A DNA stretch of 64,000 bases from Alphaproteobacteria bacterium 32-64-14 (GCA_002280725.1 NCEM01000007.1:49739-113738); one strand, 5' to 3'. Shown: positions 54,201 through 62,744, counted from the first letter of the stretch. Notes: a model not told the origin generated them from the sequence alone. Program-made: numbers and translations.

Positions 54201-54432
54201 CGAACGCGAGCAGCTTCCCGTCGGGGCTGACGTCGATGTCCATCCACGTGCCTTCATCCACGTTGATGTTCACGGTGCGCGTCGGCAGCGGCGGATTGGC
54301 GACGTCCCATTTCGGCTGCGTCTCTTCGGCCTTGTCGGCGCCAGCCGGGGGCTGCGGCGCTTCCTGTGCGAAAGCCAGCGACGCGGCTGCGATCACGCCA
54401 AGCGCCGCGCCAACACTGAGACGAAACTTCAT
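51259..54432 (-). CDS. Exported amidohydrolase with TolB-like beta-propeller
   Basis: A 1057-residue periplasmic protein. A Sec signal (MKFRLSVGAALGVIAAASLA, cut near residue 23) is followed by two PD40/TolB-type propeller regions (repeated SPDGKRIVF and SPDGRF segments, about 60-640). The C-terminal amidohydrolase TIM barrel (about 660-1050) has PGLIDAHAHG and later metal/active-site His positions in TALEHNIPQ and IGAHGQEEGLGSH, ending GKLADLVVLDANPL. CCGGAGGGATTC precedes the ATG. Relatives are called WD40-like amidohydrolases; the substrate is unknown, perhaps peptides. Confidence 0.88.
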   Translation of the reverse strand: MKFRLSVGAALGVIAAASLAFAQEAPQPPAGADKAEETQPKWDVANPPLPTRTVNINVDEGTWMDIDVSPDGKLLAFDMLGDIYTMPIAGGTPTRIAEGLPYEMQPQFSPDGKRIVFTSDRGGGDNIWIMDIDGSNKRQVTEETFRLLNEPSWSPDGRFIAARKHFTTARSLGTGEIWIYHVVGEPVYTPDGKGIYYTRNVSPGNTFEYAQDSNGSLFEIERYDFATGEVTTAVSGAGGATRPTPSPDGAKLAFVRRERNESRLYVKDLTTGALSKVYDDLDLDLQETWAVNGLYPGMDWTPDSKSIVFWAGGKIRRVDMSGASQVIPFRVNDTRVVIDPPQPKIEVAPDSFRTKMPRYVAPSPDGRRVVFESLGKLYVKQGDGAPTRLTQTRGAEMELFASWSRDGQKLVYVEWTDAGLGKIRVVNANGSGGRDVTADPGHYRRPRFSPDGQTIVFEKGAGGYLLSQLRSDNPGVYRVPAAGGASTLVTRDGSAPQFGSANDRIFLTRGDGPSGALVSVDLNGEAERKHASGEMVAGYEVSPDGAHVAFRDNFGAYVMPLAPGPQEIGSGKGASSMPVVKASEGGATYLTWTDGGKRLNWTLGPTLYSAALDAILPLTPGAPEYKAPTTGMDLSIPVQSAKPTGVTVLTGARIITMADDRGGVIEDGVVVITGNRITGVGPVGFQMAPPGARTVDLAGKTIIPGLIDAHAHGPLGDDDIIPNQNWSAIAHLAMGVTTIFDPSNQASEAFASEEMQRAGLILGPRLFSTGEIVYGARSRGTLNDISSYEDALAHVNRLKEQGAAGVKNYNQPRRDQRQQVVAASIAENIQVVAEGASLFAQDIALISDGNTALEHNIPQAALYEDVISFFAQTKVAYTPTLVVTYGGLAGDPYWRSHTDVWRHPILSKHVPPHILQPNNVRRTQAPDEDYVDGQSASQALKLLERGVNVSIGAHGQEEGLGSHWELWSFARGGFTPLQALKVGTILPARKLGMEKDIGSLEVGKLADLVVLDANPLQDIRNSDKIASVMINGRLYDATTMNEIVTGNRIRAPYYWEQ

Positions 54433-54595
54433 GAATCCCTCCGGCCTTACTGGTCGAGCATAGACCTGCCCCGGCAAGACGCGAAAGAGCACCGTTGGAG
54501 CCAATTTCGCGAACTTTGTGCATGGCCGGACCCTACCCAGCGCTGCAGAACCTCGCTAAACCCCCGGCCAACCTCTGATGTGAGCATTCACCCCG

Positions 54596-55846
54596 TTGTC
54601 AGACGCAACGCACCAGCCAGCGGCCCGCCCGCCCATACGCCGCCTGCCTTTGGCAGAGTTCGTTGCGATGACAGCGATGCTGATGGCGTTGAACGCGCTG
54701 GCTATCGACATCATGCTGCCGGCCCTGCCGGAGATGGGCGAATATTTCCAGATCACCCGCGAGAATGACCGCCAGGCGATCATCGTCTCTTACATGCTCG
54801 GCTTCGGCGTCTCGCAGCTGTTCTACGGTCCGTTGACGGATCGCTTCGGCCGCCGGCCCGTGCTTTTCGTCTCGCTCTCCTTCTACATCGTCGCGGCGGT
54901 CGCCTGCGTCTTTGCGCCCAACTTTGAAAGCCTGATCTGGATACGCGCCTTCATGGGCGCGAGCGCCGGCGGAAGCCGCGTCATCGCCGTCTCGGCGGCG
55001 CGGGACCTCTATGCCGGCCGCCAGATGGCCAAGGTCATGTCGCTGGTCATGATCGTGTTCATGTCGGCGCCGATCATCGCGCCGTTCCTCGGCCAGCTGA
55101 TGCTGAAGGTCATGCCGTGGCACGGCATCTTCTGGGCCCTCGCCATCTTTGGCGTGGTGATGGTGCTGTGGGTGTTTATCCGCCTGCAGGAAACGCTTCC
55201 GGAAGAACGGCGCGTCCCGCTTAACATCCCCACCATGTTCCGCAACTATGGCAAGGTGATCCGCACGCGCGAGGCCTTCGGCTACACAATCGCGTCCGGC
55301 TTCCTCTTCGGCGGCCTGATGAGCTACATCTCCGCGTCCGAGCAGTTGTACCATCAGGTCTACGACACGGGAGACTGGTTCGCCCTCTGGTTCGCCGGCG
55401 CCGCCATCGCGATGTCGGTGTCGAACCTCATCAACTCGCGCCTCGTCGAACGCCTCGGCATGCGCCGCATCTCGCATACGGCCCTGATCGCCTTCGTGAT
55501 CATCAGCGCCGTGCACGCGATCATCGCGCTGCAGGGGCCCGTTCCGTTCGAGTTGTTCTACACGCTCGTCCTGATGGCTTTCTTCTGCATCGGCTTCCAG
55601 GGGCCCAACTACAACGCCATCGCGATGGAGCCGCTGGGCGCGCTGGCGGGCTCCGGCGCAGCCCTGATCGGCTTTGCCTCCTCCTTCGTGTCCGCCTCCA
55701 TCGGCGGCCTGATCGCGCACCAGTTCGACGGCACCGTCACGCCGATCTTTATCGGCCATTTCATACTCGGCGCGCTGGCGCTCCTCACCATCTTCATCAC
55801 CGAACGCGGTAAGCTGATGCAGTCCCACGAGGCGCAGCGGCATTGA
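54596..55846 (+). CDS. Bcr/CflA-family MFS multidrug exporter
   Basis: A 416-residue major facilitator with twelve predicted helices. The short N-terminus is followed by NALAIDIMLPALPEMGEYF and the MFS A motif GPLTDRFGRRPVL between helices 2 and 3. Helix 5 contains APIIAPFLGQLML, and the order matches the DHA1 Bcr/CflA group. TTG is the inferred start. It is divergent from the amidohydrolase across 163 bp that must hold both promoters. Confidence 0.88.
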   Translation: MSDATHQPAARPPIRRLPLAEFVAMTAMLMALNALAIDIMLPALPEMGEYFQITRENDRQAIIVSYMLGFGVSQLFYGPLTDRFGRRPVLFVSLSFYIVAAVACVFAPNFESLIWIRAFMGASAGGSRVIAVSAARDLYAGRQMAKVMSLVMIVFMSAPIIAPFLGQLMLKVMPWHGIFWALAIFGVVMVLWVFIRLQETLPEERRVPLNIPTMFRNYGKVIRTREAFGYTIASGFLFGGLMSYISASEQLYHQVYDTGDWFALWFAGAAIAMSVSNLINSRLVERLGMRRISHTALIAFVIISAVHAIIALQGPVPFELFYTLVLMAFFCIGFQGPNYNAIAMEPLGALAGSGAALIGFASSFVSASIGGLIAHQFDGTVTPIFIGHFILGALALLTIFITERGKLMQSHEAQRH

Positions 55847-55862
55847 TTGCTGGGCGCGATCG

Positions 55863-55916
55863 TAGGCAATGGGCAGTAGGCATTGGCGCCGCCCAGATGC
55901 TACTGCCTATTGCCTA
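55863..55916. repeat. Long imperfect palindrome before the GST gene
   Basis: The left arm TAGGCAATGGGCAGTAGGCA pairs, with about two differences, with the right arm TGCTACTGCCTATTGCCTA, around TTGGCGCCGCCCAGA. A third partial copy (TACTGACTATGGG) follows. It looks like a mobile intergenic palindrome rather than a terminator. Confidence 0.6.
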
Positions 55917-55940
55917 ACTCCTACTGACTATGGGGCGCCC

Positions 55941-56606
55941 ATGATCACGGTCCATCACCTCAACAACTCGCGTTCCCAGCGCGTGCTGTGGCTACTTGAA
56001 GAACTCGGCTGCCGCTATGAAGTGAAGCGCTATGAGCGTGACACGAAGACCATGCTCGCCCCGTCGGCGCTCAAGGCGATCCACCCGCTGGGCAAATCTC
56101 CGGTGATCAGCGACGGCGACAACACGATCGCTGAAACCGGCGCGATCATCGAGTACGTGCTTGAGCGCTATGGCAGCGGCCGCCTGGTTCCGCCCGCCGG
56201 ATCGAAGGAAAAGATGCGCTACACCTACTGGCTGCACTATGCCGAAGGCTCGGCGATGACACCGCTCCTGCTCAAGCTGATCTTCACGCGCATCCCGATG
56301 AACGCGCCCGGCCTGATGAAGGGCATTGTGAAAACCGTGATGGCGAAAGCGCAGGAGCGCCTCTCCGATCCGCAGATCAGGATGCACCTCGACTACTGGG
56401 ACACCGAGCTGTCGAAATCGGAATGGTTTGCGAGCGATCAGTTCACCGCCGCCGACATCATGATGAGCTTCCCGCTCGAAGCCGCGGCCGCGCGCGCCGA
56501 TGGAAAATCGCGCCCGATGATCAAAGCCTTCCTCGACCGCATCCACACCCGCCGCGCTTATCAGGATGCGCTCAAGAAGGGCGGCCCGTACGACTACGCG
56601 AGCTAA
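55941..56606 (+). CDS. Glutathione S-transferase family protein
   Basis: A 221-residue cytoplasmic protein with thioredoxin-like N-terminal domain (HHLNNSRSQRVLWLLEELG, then LGKSPVISDG and the GSH-contact ETGAIIEYVLERYG) and an all-helical C-terminal domain (FTAADIMMSFPLEAA). The N-terminal active-site position carries Ser/Asn-Ser-Arg-Ser as in many bacterial beta/zeta-like GSTs. The ATG at 55941 was preferred over an upstream in-frame start. The substrate is unknown. Confidence 0.9.
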   Translation: MITVHHLNNSRSQRVLWLLEELGCRYEVKRYERDTKTMLAPSALKAIHPLGKSPVISDGDNTIAETGAIIEYVLERYGSGRLVPPAGSKEKMRYTYWLHYAEGSAMTPLLLKLIFTRIPMNAPGLMKGIVKTVMAKAQERLSDPQIRMHLDYWDTELSKSEWFASDQFTAADIMMSFPLEAAAARADGKSRPMIKAFLDRIHTRRAYQDALKKGGPYDYAS

Positions 56607-56610
56607 GCCG

Positions 56611-57495
56611 CTATTCCGCTGCCGGCGTCTCAACCCGCCATCCTGCCCCGTCACCTTGGCGCATCAGATCGCACAGCCACGGCAACGCCGCGCGCAAATG
56701 CTCCGCCACGCCGAACGGTGCATTGGCGATCACGATGCCCGCCCCTGCAAGCTTGCCCTCGCCGATCGCGCGGATCCACAGATCGGCGATCAGCACTTTC
56801 TCGGGCGCGATTCCGCCATCCTCGATCAGCATGGACGCCAGCTCGCCATCGAACTCCGCGACCTGCTCCACATCCTTGATCGGCCGCCAGAACACATACG
56901 TCCCCTGCGGCCAGCGCCGACAAGCCCCGCGCGCCGCCCTCAGCATCCACTCAAAATCCGCCTTGCGCGTCGTCGTGCCCACCTCGAACGGCGGATCGAC
57001 CAGAACGAGCCCGCGCCGCTCCGGCGGCGGCAGATAGGCCGGCAGCGCCTCGAACCCGTCGCGCTGTTCGATCTTCACGCGCCTGTCGCGCCCCAACGCC
57101 TCGCGAAGCAGGAGAGCGCTCGGTTCATGCAGTTCGCACAGGCGCAGCGCATCCGCCTCGCGCATCATACGCTGCGCGATGAAGGGCGAGCCGGGATAGT
57201 GCTGCAGGCCGCCTGAGTTCATGCCGCGCACAACGTTCAGCCAAGGCGCCAGCGCGTGGCGGACATCCTGCGGCGCGGCGCGCTCGGCCTCCCACACGCG
57301 GCCAACGCCGTCTTTCCATTCCGGGCTGCGTTCGGCCTCGTCGCCCTGAAGGTCGTATGCCCCGATGCCCGCATGGGTATCGACATAGCGATAGGGCGCC
57401 GGCTTGGTGTTCAGCCGCTCAAAGCATAGCGCCAGCGCGACATGCTTCACCACATCCGCGAAGTTCCCAGCGTGAAAGGCGTGGCGGTAATTCAG
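56611..57495 (-). CDS. rlmJ: 23S rRNA (adenine-N6)-methyltransferase RlmJ
   Basis: Methylates A2030 of 23S rRNA. The protein has 294 residues from the inferred start. It shows HAFHAGNFADVVKH, DTHAGIGAYDL and the catalytic DPPFE. The family N-terminus (M)NYRHAFHAGN begins at a CTG codon at 57495, with AGGAG spaced correctly upstream. The next ATG/GTG lies 14 codons later and would remove conserved residues. A CTG start is therefore inferred. It converges with the GST gene. Confidence 0.88.
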   Translation of the reverse strand: MNYRHAFHAGNFADVVKHVALALCFERLNTKPAPYRYVDTHAGIGAYDLQGDEAERSPEWKDGVGRVWEAERAAPQDVRHALAPWLNVVRGMNSGGLQHYPGSPFIAQRMMREADALRLCELHEPSALLLREALGRDRRVKIEQRDGFEALPAYLPPPERRGLVLVDPPFEVGTTTRKADFEWMLRAARGACRRWPQGTYVFWRPIKDVEQVAEFDGELASMLIEDGGIAPEKVLIADLWIRAIGEGKLAGAGIVIANAPFGVAEHLRAALPWLCDLMRQGDGAGWRVETPAAE

Positions 57496-57613
57496 ATTAC
57501 TCTCCTCGCGGCGTTCGATGACGCAGTTATCATCGACCTGTCCTGAACGAAACTTGTGTTCGGGCGCATCATCCCTAACTCACCTTCCAGTAGACTTCAT
57601 CCGGAGGGATTTC

Positions 57614-57964
57614 ATGCCGCTTTTCTTGTGCCCAAACGACAATTCACAGATGCAGAAGATCACGCGCGAAGGCGTGGATATCGACATCTGCCCTAGCTGC
57701 AAGGGCGTGTGGCTCGACCGGGGAGAGTTGGACAAGCTGCTGGTCGCCGAGCGCGAGGAATCCGAAAAATCGATGCAGGCGCAGCGCCGCTTCCAGGAGG
57801 AAGTGAAGAGCTTCGAGGGCAATCCTGATGAATGGAAACGCAGCCATCAATATGACGAAGGCCAGAAGCGTTACCGCTATGACGGCGACGACGATGGTGA
57901 CCGTCGTCACGATGGCCGCCGCAAGCGCCGCGGCGGCTTCGATCTGTTCGACCTGTTCGACTGA
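57614..57964 (+). CDS. TFIIB-type zinc-ribbon protein
   Basis: A 116-residue protein with an N-terminal zf-TFIIB ribbon: CPNDNSQMQKI and, about 20 residues on, CPSCKGVWLDRGEL. An acidic coiled-coil stretch follows, then an Asp/Arg-rich tail ending FDLFDLFD. GGAGGGATTTC precedes the ATG. Such proteins are widespread and uncharacterised; a zinc-binding structural role is all that can be said. It abuts the convergent TonB-like gene with no gap. Confidence 0.8.
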   Translation: MPLFLCPNDNSQMQKITREGVDIDICPSCKGVWLDRGELDKLLVAEREESEKSMQAQRRFQEEVKSFEGNPDEWKRSHQYDEGQKRYRYDGDDDGDRRHDGRRKRRGGFDLFDLFD

Positions 57965-58708
57965 TCAGTCGCCGAAACCCGGGTCCGTGTGATCCGGGTT
58001 GAAGCCGAGGCGGCCGACGCTGTCGTGCAGGCCGCCCAGGCTCCCTGCGCCACCGGCGGCTGGACCGTTATTGTTGACCGCATGCGCGCCGTTGATGGTC
58101 CTGCGCTCGCCCGGCTCGCACCCGACGCGGTAGGGGCATGTCGGCATGTAGTCGGCGAAGTGCTGCGCCAGATCGTCCTTCGAGCGCGGCAGCAGGCTGT
58201 CCATCGTGCCGACCCGCCCGGCGAGATCGCTCGGGCAATCCCTCGGCTTGGGCCCATAGCGGCCAGAGCAGCGGTCGTTGGACGTCAGTCCCTGAAGTCC
58301 AGCCGGACCCGGCCCAACCATGATTGAGGGCGGGATATAGACCGTGTCGCCGTCCGCCCCGCCTGATGGGGTGGGCGCGGAGGGCCCCGGCAAGGCAGGA
58401 CCGGATGGTTGCGTGCGCTTGCGCGGGTCCGGCGGCGCTGTGTCCGTGGAGACATCAGGGCGCGGCGCAGTCGCGCGCGGCGGTGGCGTCACGCCCGCCT
58501 TGGGCGGTAGTTCGACAACAAGATCGATCGCGATGAACTCTTCCGGCTCGGGTGGCGGTGCCCGGACAGGCGCGCCAGCCGCAGCCCCCAGCGTCGCCAT
58601 CGCCACCACAGCAACCACGACATGAACAGCAACAGAGCCCGCAACCGGCGCATATGTGCGCCAGCCGGGCCAGCTCTTCGCTTGCTGTAACCGCTCATGC
58701 AACGTCAT
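57965..58708 (-). CDS. TonB-like bitopic protein lacking a TonB C-terminal domain
   Basis: A 247-residue protein. The cytoplasmic start is followed by a membrane helix (SVAVHVVVAVVAMATLGAA), then EEFIAIDLVVELPPKAG and a Pro-rich periplasmic stretch, the classic TonB N-terminal layout. The C-terminal half is not TonB-like: it holds four cysteines (DRCSGRYGP, RDCPSD, CPYRVGCEPGE) and a Gly/Asn-rich end. No ExbB/ExbD is nearby. It could be a TonB-derived envelope protein; the function is unknown. Confidence 0.6.
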   Translation of the reverse strand: MTLHERLQQAKSWPGWRTYAPVAGSVAVHVVVAVVAMATLGAAAGAPVRAPPPEPEEFIAIDLVVELPPKAGVTPPPRATAPRPDVSTDTAPPDPRKRTQPSGPALPGPSAPTPSGGADGDTVYIPPSIMVGPGPAGLQGLTSNDRCSGRYGPKPRDCPSDLAGRVGTMDSLLPRSKDDLAQHFADYMPTCPYRVGCEPGERRTINGAHAVNNNGPAAGGAGSLGGLHDSVGRLGFNPDHTDPGFGD

Positions 58709-58765
58709 CGCGCAGGACTATGCCTGCGACGACAACGGGCTTGGAAGCATGAAATTAGGAGCGTG

Positions 58766-59389
58766 CTAGACGATTTCCTTGTGGGACGTCACAATCTTGC
58801 CCACAAGGCCATAGGCCAAGGCTTCCTGCGCGCTCATCCAGTAGTCGCGGTCGGTGTCCTGACGGATTCGCTCGATTGGTTGTCCCGTCGCTTCCGCGAA
58901 GATACGGTTCAGGCGTTCGCGCATCTTGATGATCTCGCGGGCCTGGATCTCCACGTCGGAAGCCTGTCCGCCCACGCCGCCGCGGGGTTCGTGCAGCAGG
59001 AAGCGCGTGTTGGGCAGGCAGTAACGGTTGGCCTTCTCGCCCGCCGAATAGATCAGCGCGCCGGCAGAGGCGCACCAGCCTGTGCCGAGAATCTTCACGG
59101 GCGCACGAACGTACTTGATCATGTCGTGGATCATGTCGCCGCTTTCCACGTGGCCGCCCGGCGAGGACAGCACCAGCAGGATCGGCTTGTCGCTGACCGC
59201 CGAATACGCCAGCAGTTGCGCCGAGACGGCGCGAGCGGCCTTGTCGTTGATCTCGCCGGTCAGCAAGATGGTGCGCGCATCGAACAGCGCCTTTTCCATC
59301 AGGCCGGAAGCGGACTCCTCCTTCTTGCCCTCGGGGGCCTCATCTTCATCGTCCTCGTCGAGGTGGAAGAAGTCCGGGCGAATCGTCAT
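58766..59389 (-). CDS. clpP: ClpP-family serine protease
   Basis: A 207-residue Clp protease subunit. The catalytic Ser is in CASAGALIYSAG, His in FLLHEPRGG and Asp in DTDRDYWMSA, with the LSSPGGHVESGDMI oxyanion segment. The N-terminus is unusual: DEDDEDEAPEGKKEE, a strongly acidic stretch where canonical ClpP has its axial loop. No clpX or clpA is adjacent. It is probably a second ClpP paralog; an ATP-dependent partner is inferred. The 130 bp upstream contains no gene. Confidence 0.85.
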   Translation of the reverse strand: MTIRPDFFHLDEDDEDEAPEGKKEESASGLMEKALFDARTILLTGEINDKAARAVSAQLLAYSAVSDKPILLVLSSPGGHVESGDMIHDMIKYVRAPVKILGTGWCASAGALIYSAGEKANRYCLPNTRFLLHEPRGGVGGQASDVEIQAREIIKMRERLNRIFAEATGQPIERIRQDTDRDYWMSAQEALAYGLVGKIVTSHKEIV

Positions 59390-59522
59390 GGAAGCTCCAA
59401 TAGGTCGGCGATACCCGCCATAGGTGGCGGTCCGGACGTCCGGGGTCAATGGCGCCCCGCAACGGCAGGCAGACCCTGCCCCGGAGCGCGTTCCGGAATG
59501 GTAAAAACCAGCGTTAATCCCG

Positions 59523-61967
59523 TCAGGAATCCAGCGCCTGGCGCACCTTGGCGGCCAGTTGCTCGATGGTGAAGGGTTTGACCAGCAGGTTGGTCCCGGG
59601 GTCCAGAACGCCGTTATGCACAACTGCATTGCGGGTATAGCCGGTGGTATAGAGCACTTTGAGCCCCGGCCGCTTGGCCAGCACCGCATCGGCCAGCTGC
59701 CGGCCGTTCATGCCCGGCATCACCACATCGGTGAACAGGAGCGACACCGCCTGCCCCGCCTCAATGATCCGCAGCGCCTCGCCGGGCGACGCCGCCTCCA
59801 CAACCGTATATCCAAGCTCGCGCAGGCTATCGATCGAGAAGGCGCGCACGCGCTCCTCGTCCTCCACTACAAGCACGATCTCGCCGGACCCCGCCACAAC
59901 GTCGCCCTGCGCCTGGCGGCGCTCTGCCGGCGCCTGCCCGCCATACTCGCGCGGCAGATAGATCTTCACGGACGTGCCGACGCCGGTCTCTGAGTAGATC
60001 TTCACGTGGCCGCCCGACTGGCGGATGAAGCCGAACACCTGGCTGAGACCGAGCCCCGTGCCCTTGCCCACCGCCTTGGTGGTAAAGAACGGATCGAACG
60101 CCTTCGCAATCACATCAGCCGACATGCCCGATCCGGTGTCGGTCACCGAAATCTGCACATACTGGCCCTGCGACAGCTCATGCTCGCGCGCGTAGGCGTC
60201 GTCGATGTGCGCGTTCGCCGTTTCGATCGTCAGCCGCCCGCCATGCTCCATCGCGTCGCGCGCGTTGACGGCGAGATTGAGGATCGCAGCCTCCAGCTGG
60301 TTCACATCGGCGAACGTGCGCCACAGGCCGGCCGAGAGCACAGTCTCGACCTTGATGGCTTCGCCCAGCGTGCGGGCCAGCAGGTCCGTCATGCCCTGCA
60401 CCAGCCTGTTGGCGTCGATCTGCTCGGGCGCCAGCTGCTGCTGCCGCGAGAACGCCAGCAGGCGGTTGGTCAGCGCGGCCGCGCGACGCGCGCCTTCCAT
60501 GGCCCCTTCGACATAGCGGCCGACATCCGTGTCGCCGCGCGCAAGCCGGCGCTGCAGCAGGTTGAGCCCGCCCATCACGACGGCCAGCATGTTGTTGAAG
60601 TCATGCGCAATGCCGCCCGTCAGCTGTCCGATCGCTTCCATCTTCTGCGACTGGCGCAACTGGCTTTCCGCGATCATCAGCTTCTGGGTGCGCTCTTCGA
60701 CGGCCGCTTCCAGCGCGCTGGAAACCTGGCGAACATCCGTTGCATCGACGTTGACGCCGATCATCCCGAGAAATGTGCCGTCCACGTCAAAACGCGGATG
60801 CGAATTGGTATGCACAATGCGCCAATCTCCGTCCGCCCGGCGGTAACGCGCCTCGACCGAAAAGCCCGTCTGCTCACGCATGGCTTTGATAAAGGACTGC
60901 GACAGCACCTTGATGTCGTCTGGATGAACTGTCGTGTTCCAGTTGAACGTCGAGACATCCTCCTCGGCGACGCCCCAGAATGCGCGCTGCGCATGATTGA
61001 GATAGAGGCATTTGCCTTGGGCGTCCCCCATCCACAGCATCACCGGCGCGCTTTCCGCAACAAGGCGGAACCGTTGCTCACTCTCGCGCAAGATCGCCTC
61101 GCCCAACACGCGGTCGGTCACATCCGTCGCCTCGACGAAGATATCGGAGACGGCGCCATCGGCGTTGCGGATGGGCTGGTAGACGAAGTCAACATGCCGC
61201 CGCTCGGGCGCGCCCGTGTCGCCACGGTTGATCGTCACTTCAACGCCGCGCCCCACAAATGGCTCGCCCGTGTTGTAGACCTTGTCCATCAGGCCGGCGA
61301 AGCCCTGATCGGCCATCTCAGGCAGCGCGATGGCAATCGGCTTGCCCATGATATCGCGGCGCTGGCCTACCAGTTCGAAATACGACTCGTTGGCGATTTC
61401 GTAGACATGGTCAGGACCGCTCAGGATCGCGACTGCGCCTGGCGCCTGCCGGAACATGTCGCGCAGCCGGTCGATCTCCTGCGCGTGATATTGCTGGGCG
61501 CGCACCTGCGCGGTGATGTCGAAGCCCTGCGTCAGCAGCCCGCCGACATGACCATCGGAATCGTACAGCGGCACGAGGCTGTAGCTCCACCAGCTCTCGG
61601 TCTCGCCTGCCCGCTTGATCGGAAGCCGTTGCCGTTCGGTCGAGAACCCGCGCCCTGTCGCAACCACATTCTCGAACTGGGGCCTGATCGTATCCCAGAT
61701 GTCCGCCCGCGATTCGCGCCCCGGCCGTCCCATCGCCCACGGATGCCGTCCGGCCGCCTGCTGCGCCCAGGCGTCGTTGTAGAGCGTGATGAAATCCTTG
61801 CCCCAGTAAACCGCCGAGGGGATTGCGGAGTTGAGACAGACCGCCAGCGCCGTGCGCAGAGCATCCGGCCAGGTCTCCGGCCGCCCGAGCACGGTTCCCG
61901 ACCAGTCAAAGGACCTAATCAGTTCGCCTGCCTCGCCGCCGCCCGCCAGAAATGTCGCCTTAGGCAA
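59523..61967 (-). CDS. PAS/PAC hybrid sensor histidine kinase
   Basis: An 814-residue soluble hybrid kinase. An N-terminal PAS/GAF-like region (SIPSAVYWGKDFITLYND) is followed by two further PAS domains (near 150-290 and 295-420), HisKA with GGIAHDFNNMLAVVMGG, HATPase (NLAVNARDAMEHGG, DTGSGM, GTGLGLSQV) and a C-terminal receiver with LFTDVVMPGMNG and KPFTIEQL. The TTG start follows GGGGCGGA. The PAS-rich, HDFNNxL-type kinase group often senses light or redox cofactors, but none is proven here. Confidence 0.9.
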   Translation of the reverse strand: MPKATFLAGGGEAGELIRSFDWSGTVLGRPETWPDALRTALAVCLNSAIPSAVYWGKDFITLYNDAWAQQAAGRHPWAMGRPGRESRADIWDTIRPQFENVVATGRGFSTERQRLPIKRAGETESWWSYSLVPLYDSDGHVGGLLTQGFDITAQVRAQQYHAQEIDRLRDMFRQAPGAVAILSGPDHVYEIANESYFELVGQRRDIMGKPIAIALPEMADQGFAGLMDKVYNTGEPFVGRGVEVTINRGDTGAPERRHVDFVYQPIRNADGAVSDIFVEATDVTDRVLGEAILRESEQRFRLVAESAPVMLWMGDAQGKCLYLNHAQRAFWGVAEEDVSTFNWNTTVHPDDIKVLSQSFIKAMREQTGFSVEARYRRADGDWRIVHTNSHPRFDVDGTFLGMIGVNVDATDVRQVSSALEAAVEERTQKLMIAESQLRQSQKMEAIGQLTGGIAHDFNNMLAVVMGGLNLLQRRLARGDTDVGRYVEGAMEGARRAAALTNRLLAFSRQQQLAPEQIDANRLVQGMTDLLARTLGEAIKVETVLSAGLWRTFADVNQLEAAILNLAVNARDAMEHGGRLTIETANAHIDDAYAREHELSQGQYVQISVTDTGSGMSADVIAKAFDPFFTTKAVGKGTGLGLSQVFGFIRQSGGHVKIYSETGVGTSVKIYLPREYGGQAPAERRQAQGDVVAGSGEIVLVVEDEERVRAFSIDSLRELGYTVVEAASPGEALRIIEAGQAVSLLFTDVVMPGMNGRQLADAVLAKRPGLKVLYTTGYTRNAVVHNGVLDPGTNLLVKPFTIEQLAAKVRQALDS

Positions 61968-62120
61968 GTCCGCCCCTCTGCTGACAACCCGCCGCCCACC
62001 GGCAGGTCAGGCCCCATGATTCGCGAAGTCGGCGTACCGCATATCCCCGGCGCCGGGAGCTTTATCTAGGATGGTAAGGACGACTGTCCAGTATGCTGGA
62101 ATAGGGGGTTACGCGGGCGC

Positions 62121-62648
62121 TCAATGCCCGGAAAACCAGACCAGATAGCTGGTTTCGATACCCTGCGCCGCCAGCTTGGAATCGCCCTGTAGTTCCGGCA
62201 GGCACACCAGGAACGCCGCCCCCACGATCTTGGAGCCCGCCTTGCGCAGCAGCTTGATGGCGGCCATCGCAGTTCCCCCGGTCGCAATAAGGTCATCCAC
62301 CAGCAGCACCCGATCCCCGGGCGCGATGGCGTCGGTATGCATCTCCATGGCGTCGACGCCGTATTCCAGCTCGTAGCTCTCGGTCAGCACGCTGTGGGGC
62401 AGCTTGCCCTTCTTGCGCAGCGGCACGAAGCCGGCCGACAGCTGGTGCGCCACCGCGCCGCCCAGGATGAAGCCCCGCGCCTCGATCCCGGCCACCTTGT
62501 CGATCTTGGCGCCCGCATAGGGTTGCACAAGTTCGTCCACCGCCTGCCGGAAGGCGCGCGGATTGCCCATAAGCGTGGTGACATCCCGGAACATGATCCC
62601 CTTCTTGGGGAAGTCCGGAATGGTGCGGATCGCATCTTTCAGTTCCAT
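62121..62648 (-). CDS. apt: Adenine phosphoribosyltransferase
   Basis: Salvages adenine to AMP using PRPP. The protein has 175 residues. It begins [22 protein letters not shown], and the PRPP loop is [17 protein letters not shown]. It is monocistronic between two kinases; the 153 bp after it shows no gene. Confidence 0.95.
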   Translation of the reverse strand: MELKDAIRTIPDFPKKGIMFRDVTTLMGNPRAFRQAVDELVQPYAGAKIDKVAGIEARGFILGGAVAHQLSAGFVPLRKKGKLPHSVLTESYELEYGVDAMEMHTDAIAPGDRVLLVDDLIATGGTAMAAIKLLRKAGSKIVGAAFLVCLPELQGDSKLAAQGIETSYLVWFSGH

Positions 62649-62744
62649 CGATGGTCCTCGTCCAATCCTGCGTGGTTAAAGCATCCCGGATTGACGGGGA
62701 AGTGACAGCAGGCGCGAGGCGGGATTTGCTTGCCGGATTGCACG

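Noticed and set aside
60006..62069. Long plus-strand reading frame (687 codons) opposite the PAS hybrid kinase
   Set aside because: It is antisense to a clear kinase with PAS, HisKA, HATPase and receiver motifs; its composition (Arg/His/Ala-rich) is that of a high-GC shadow frame.
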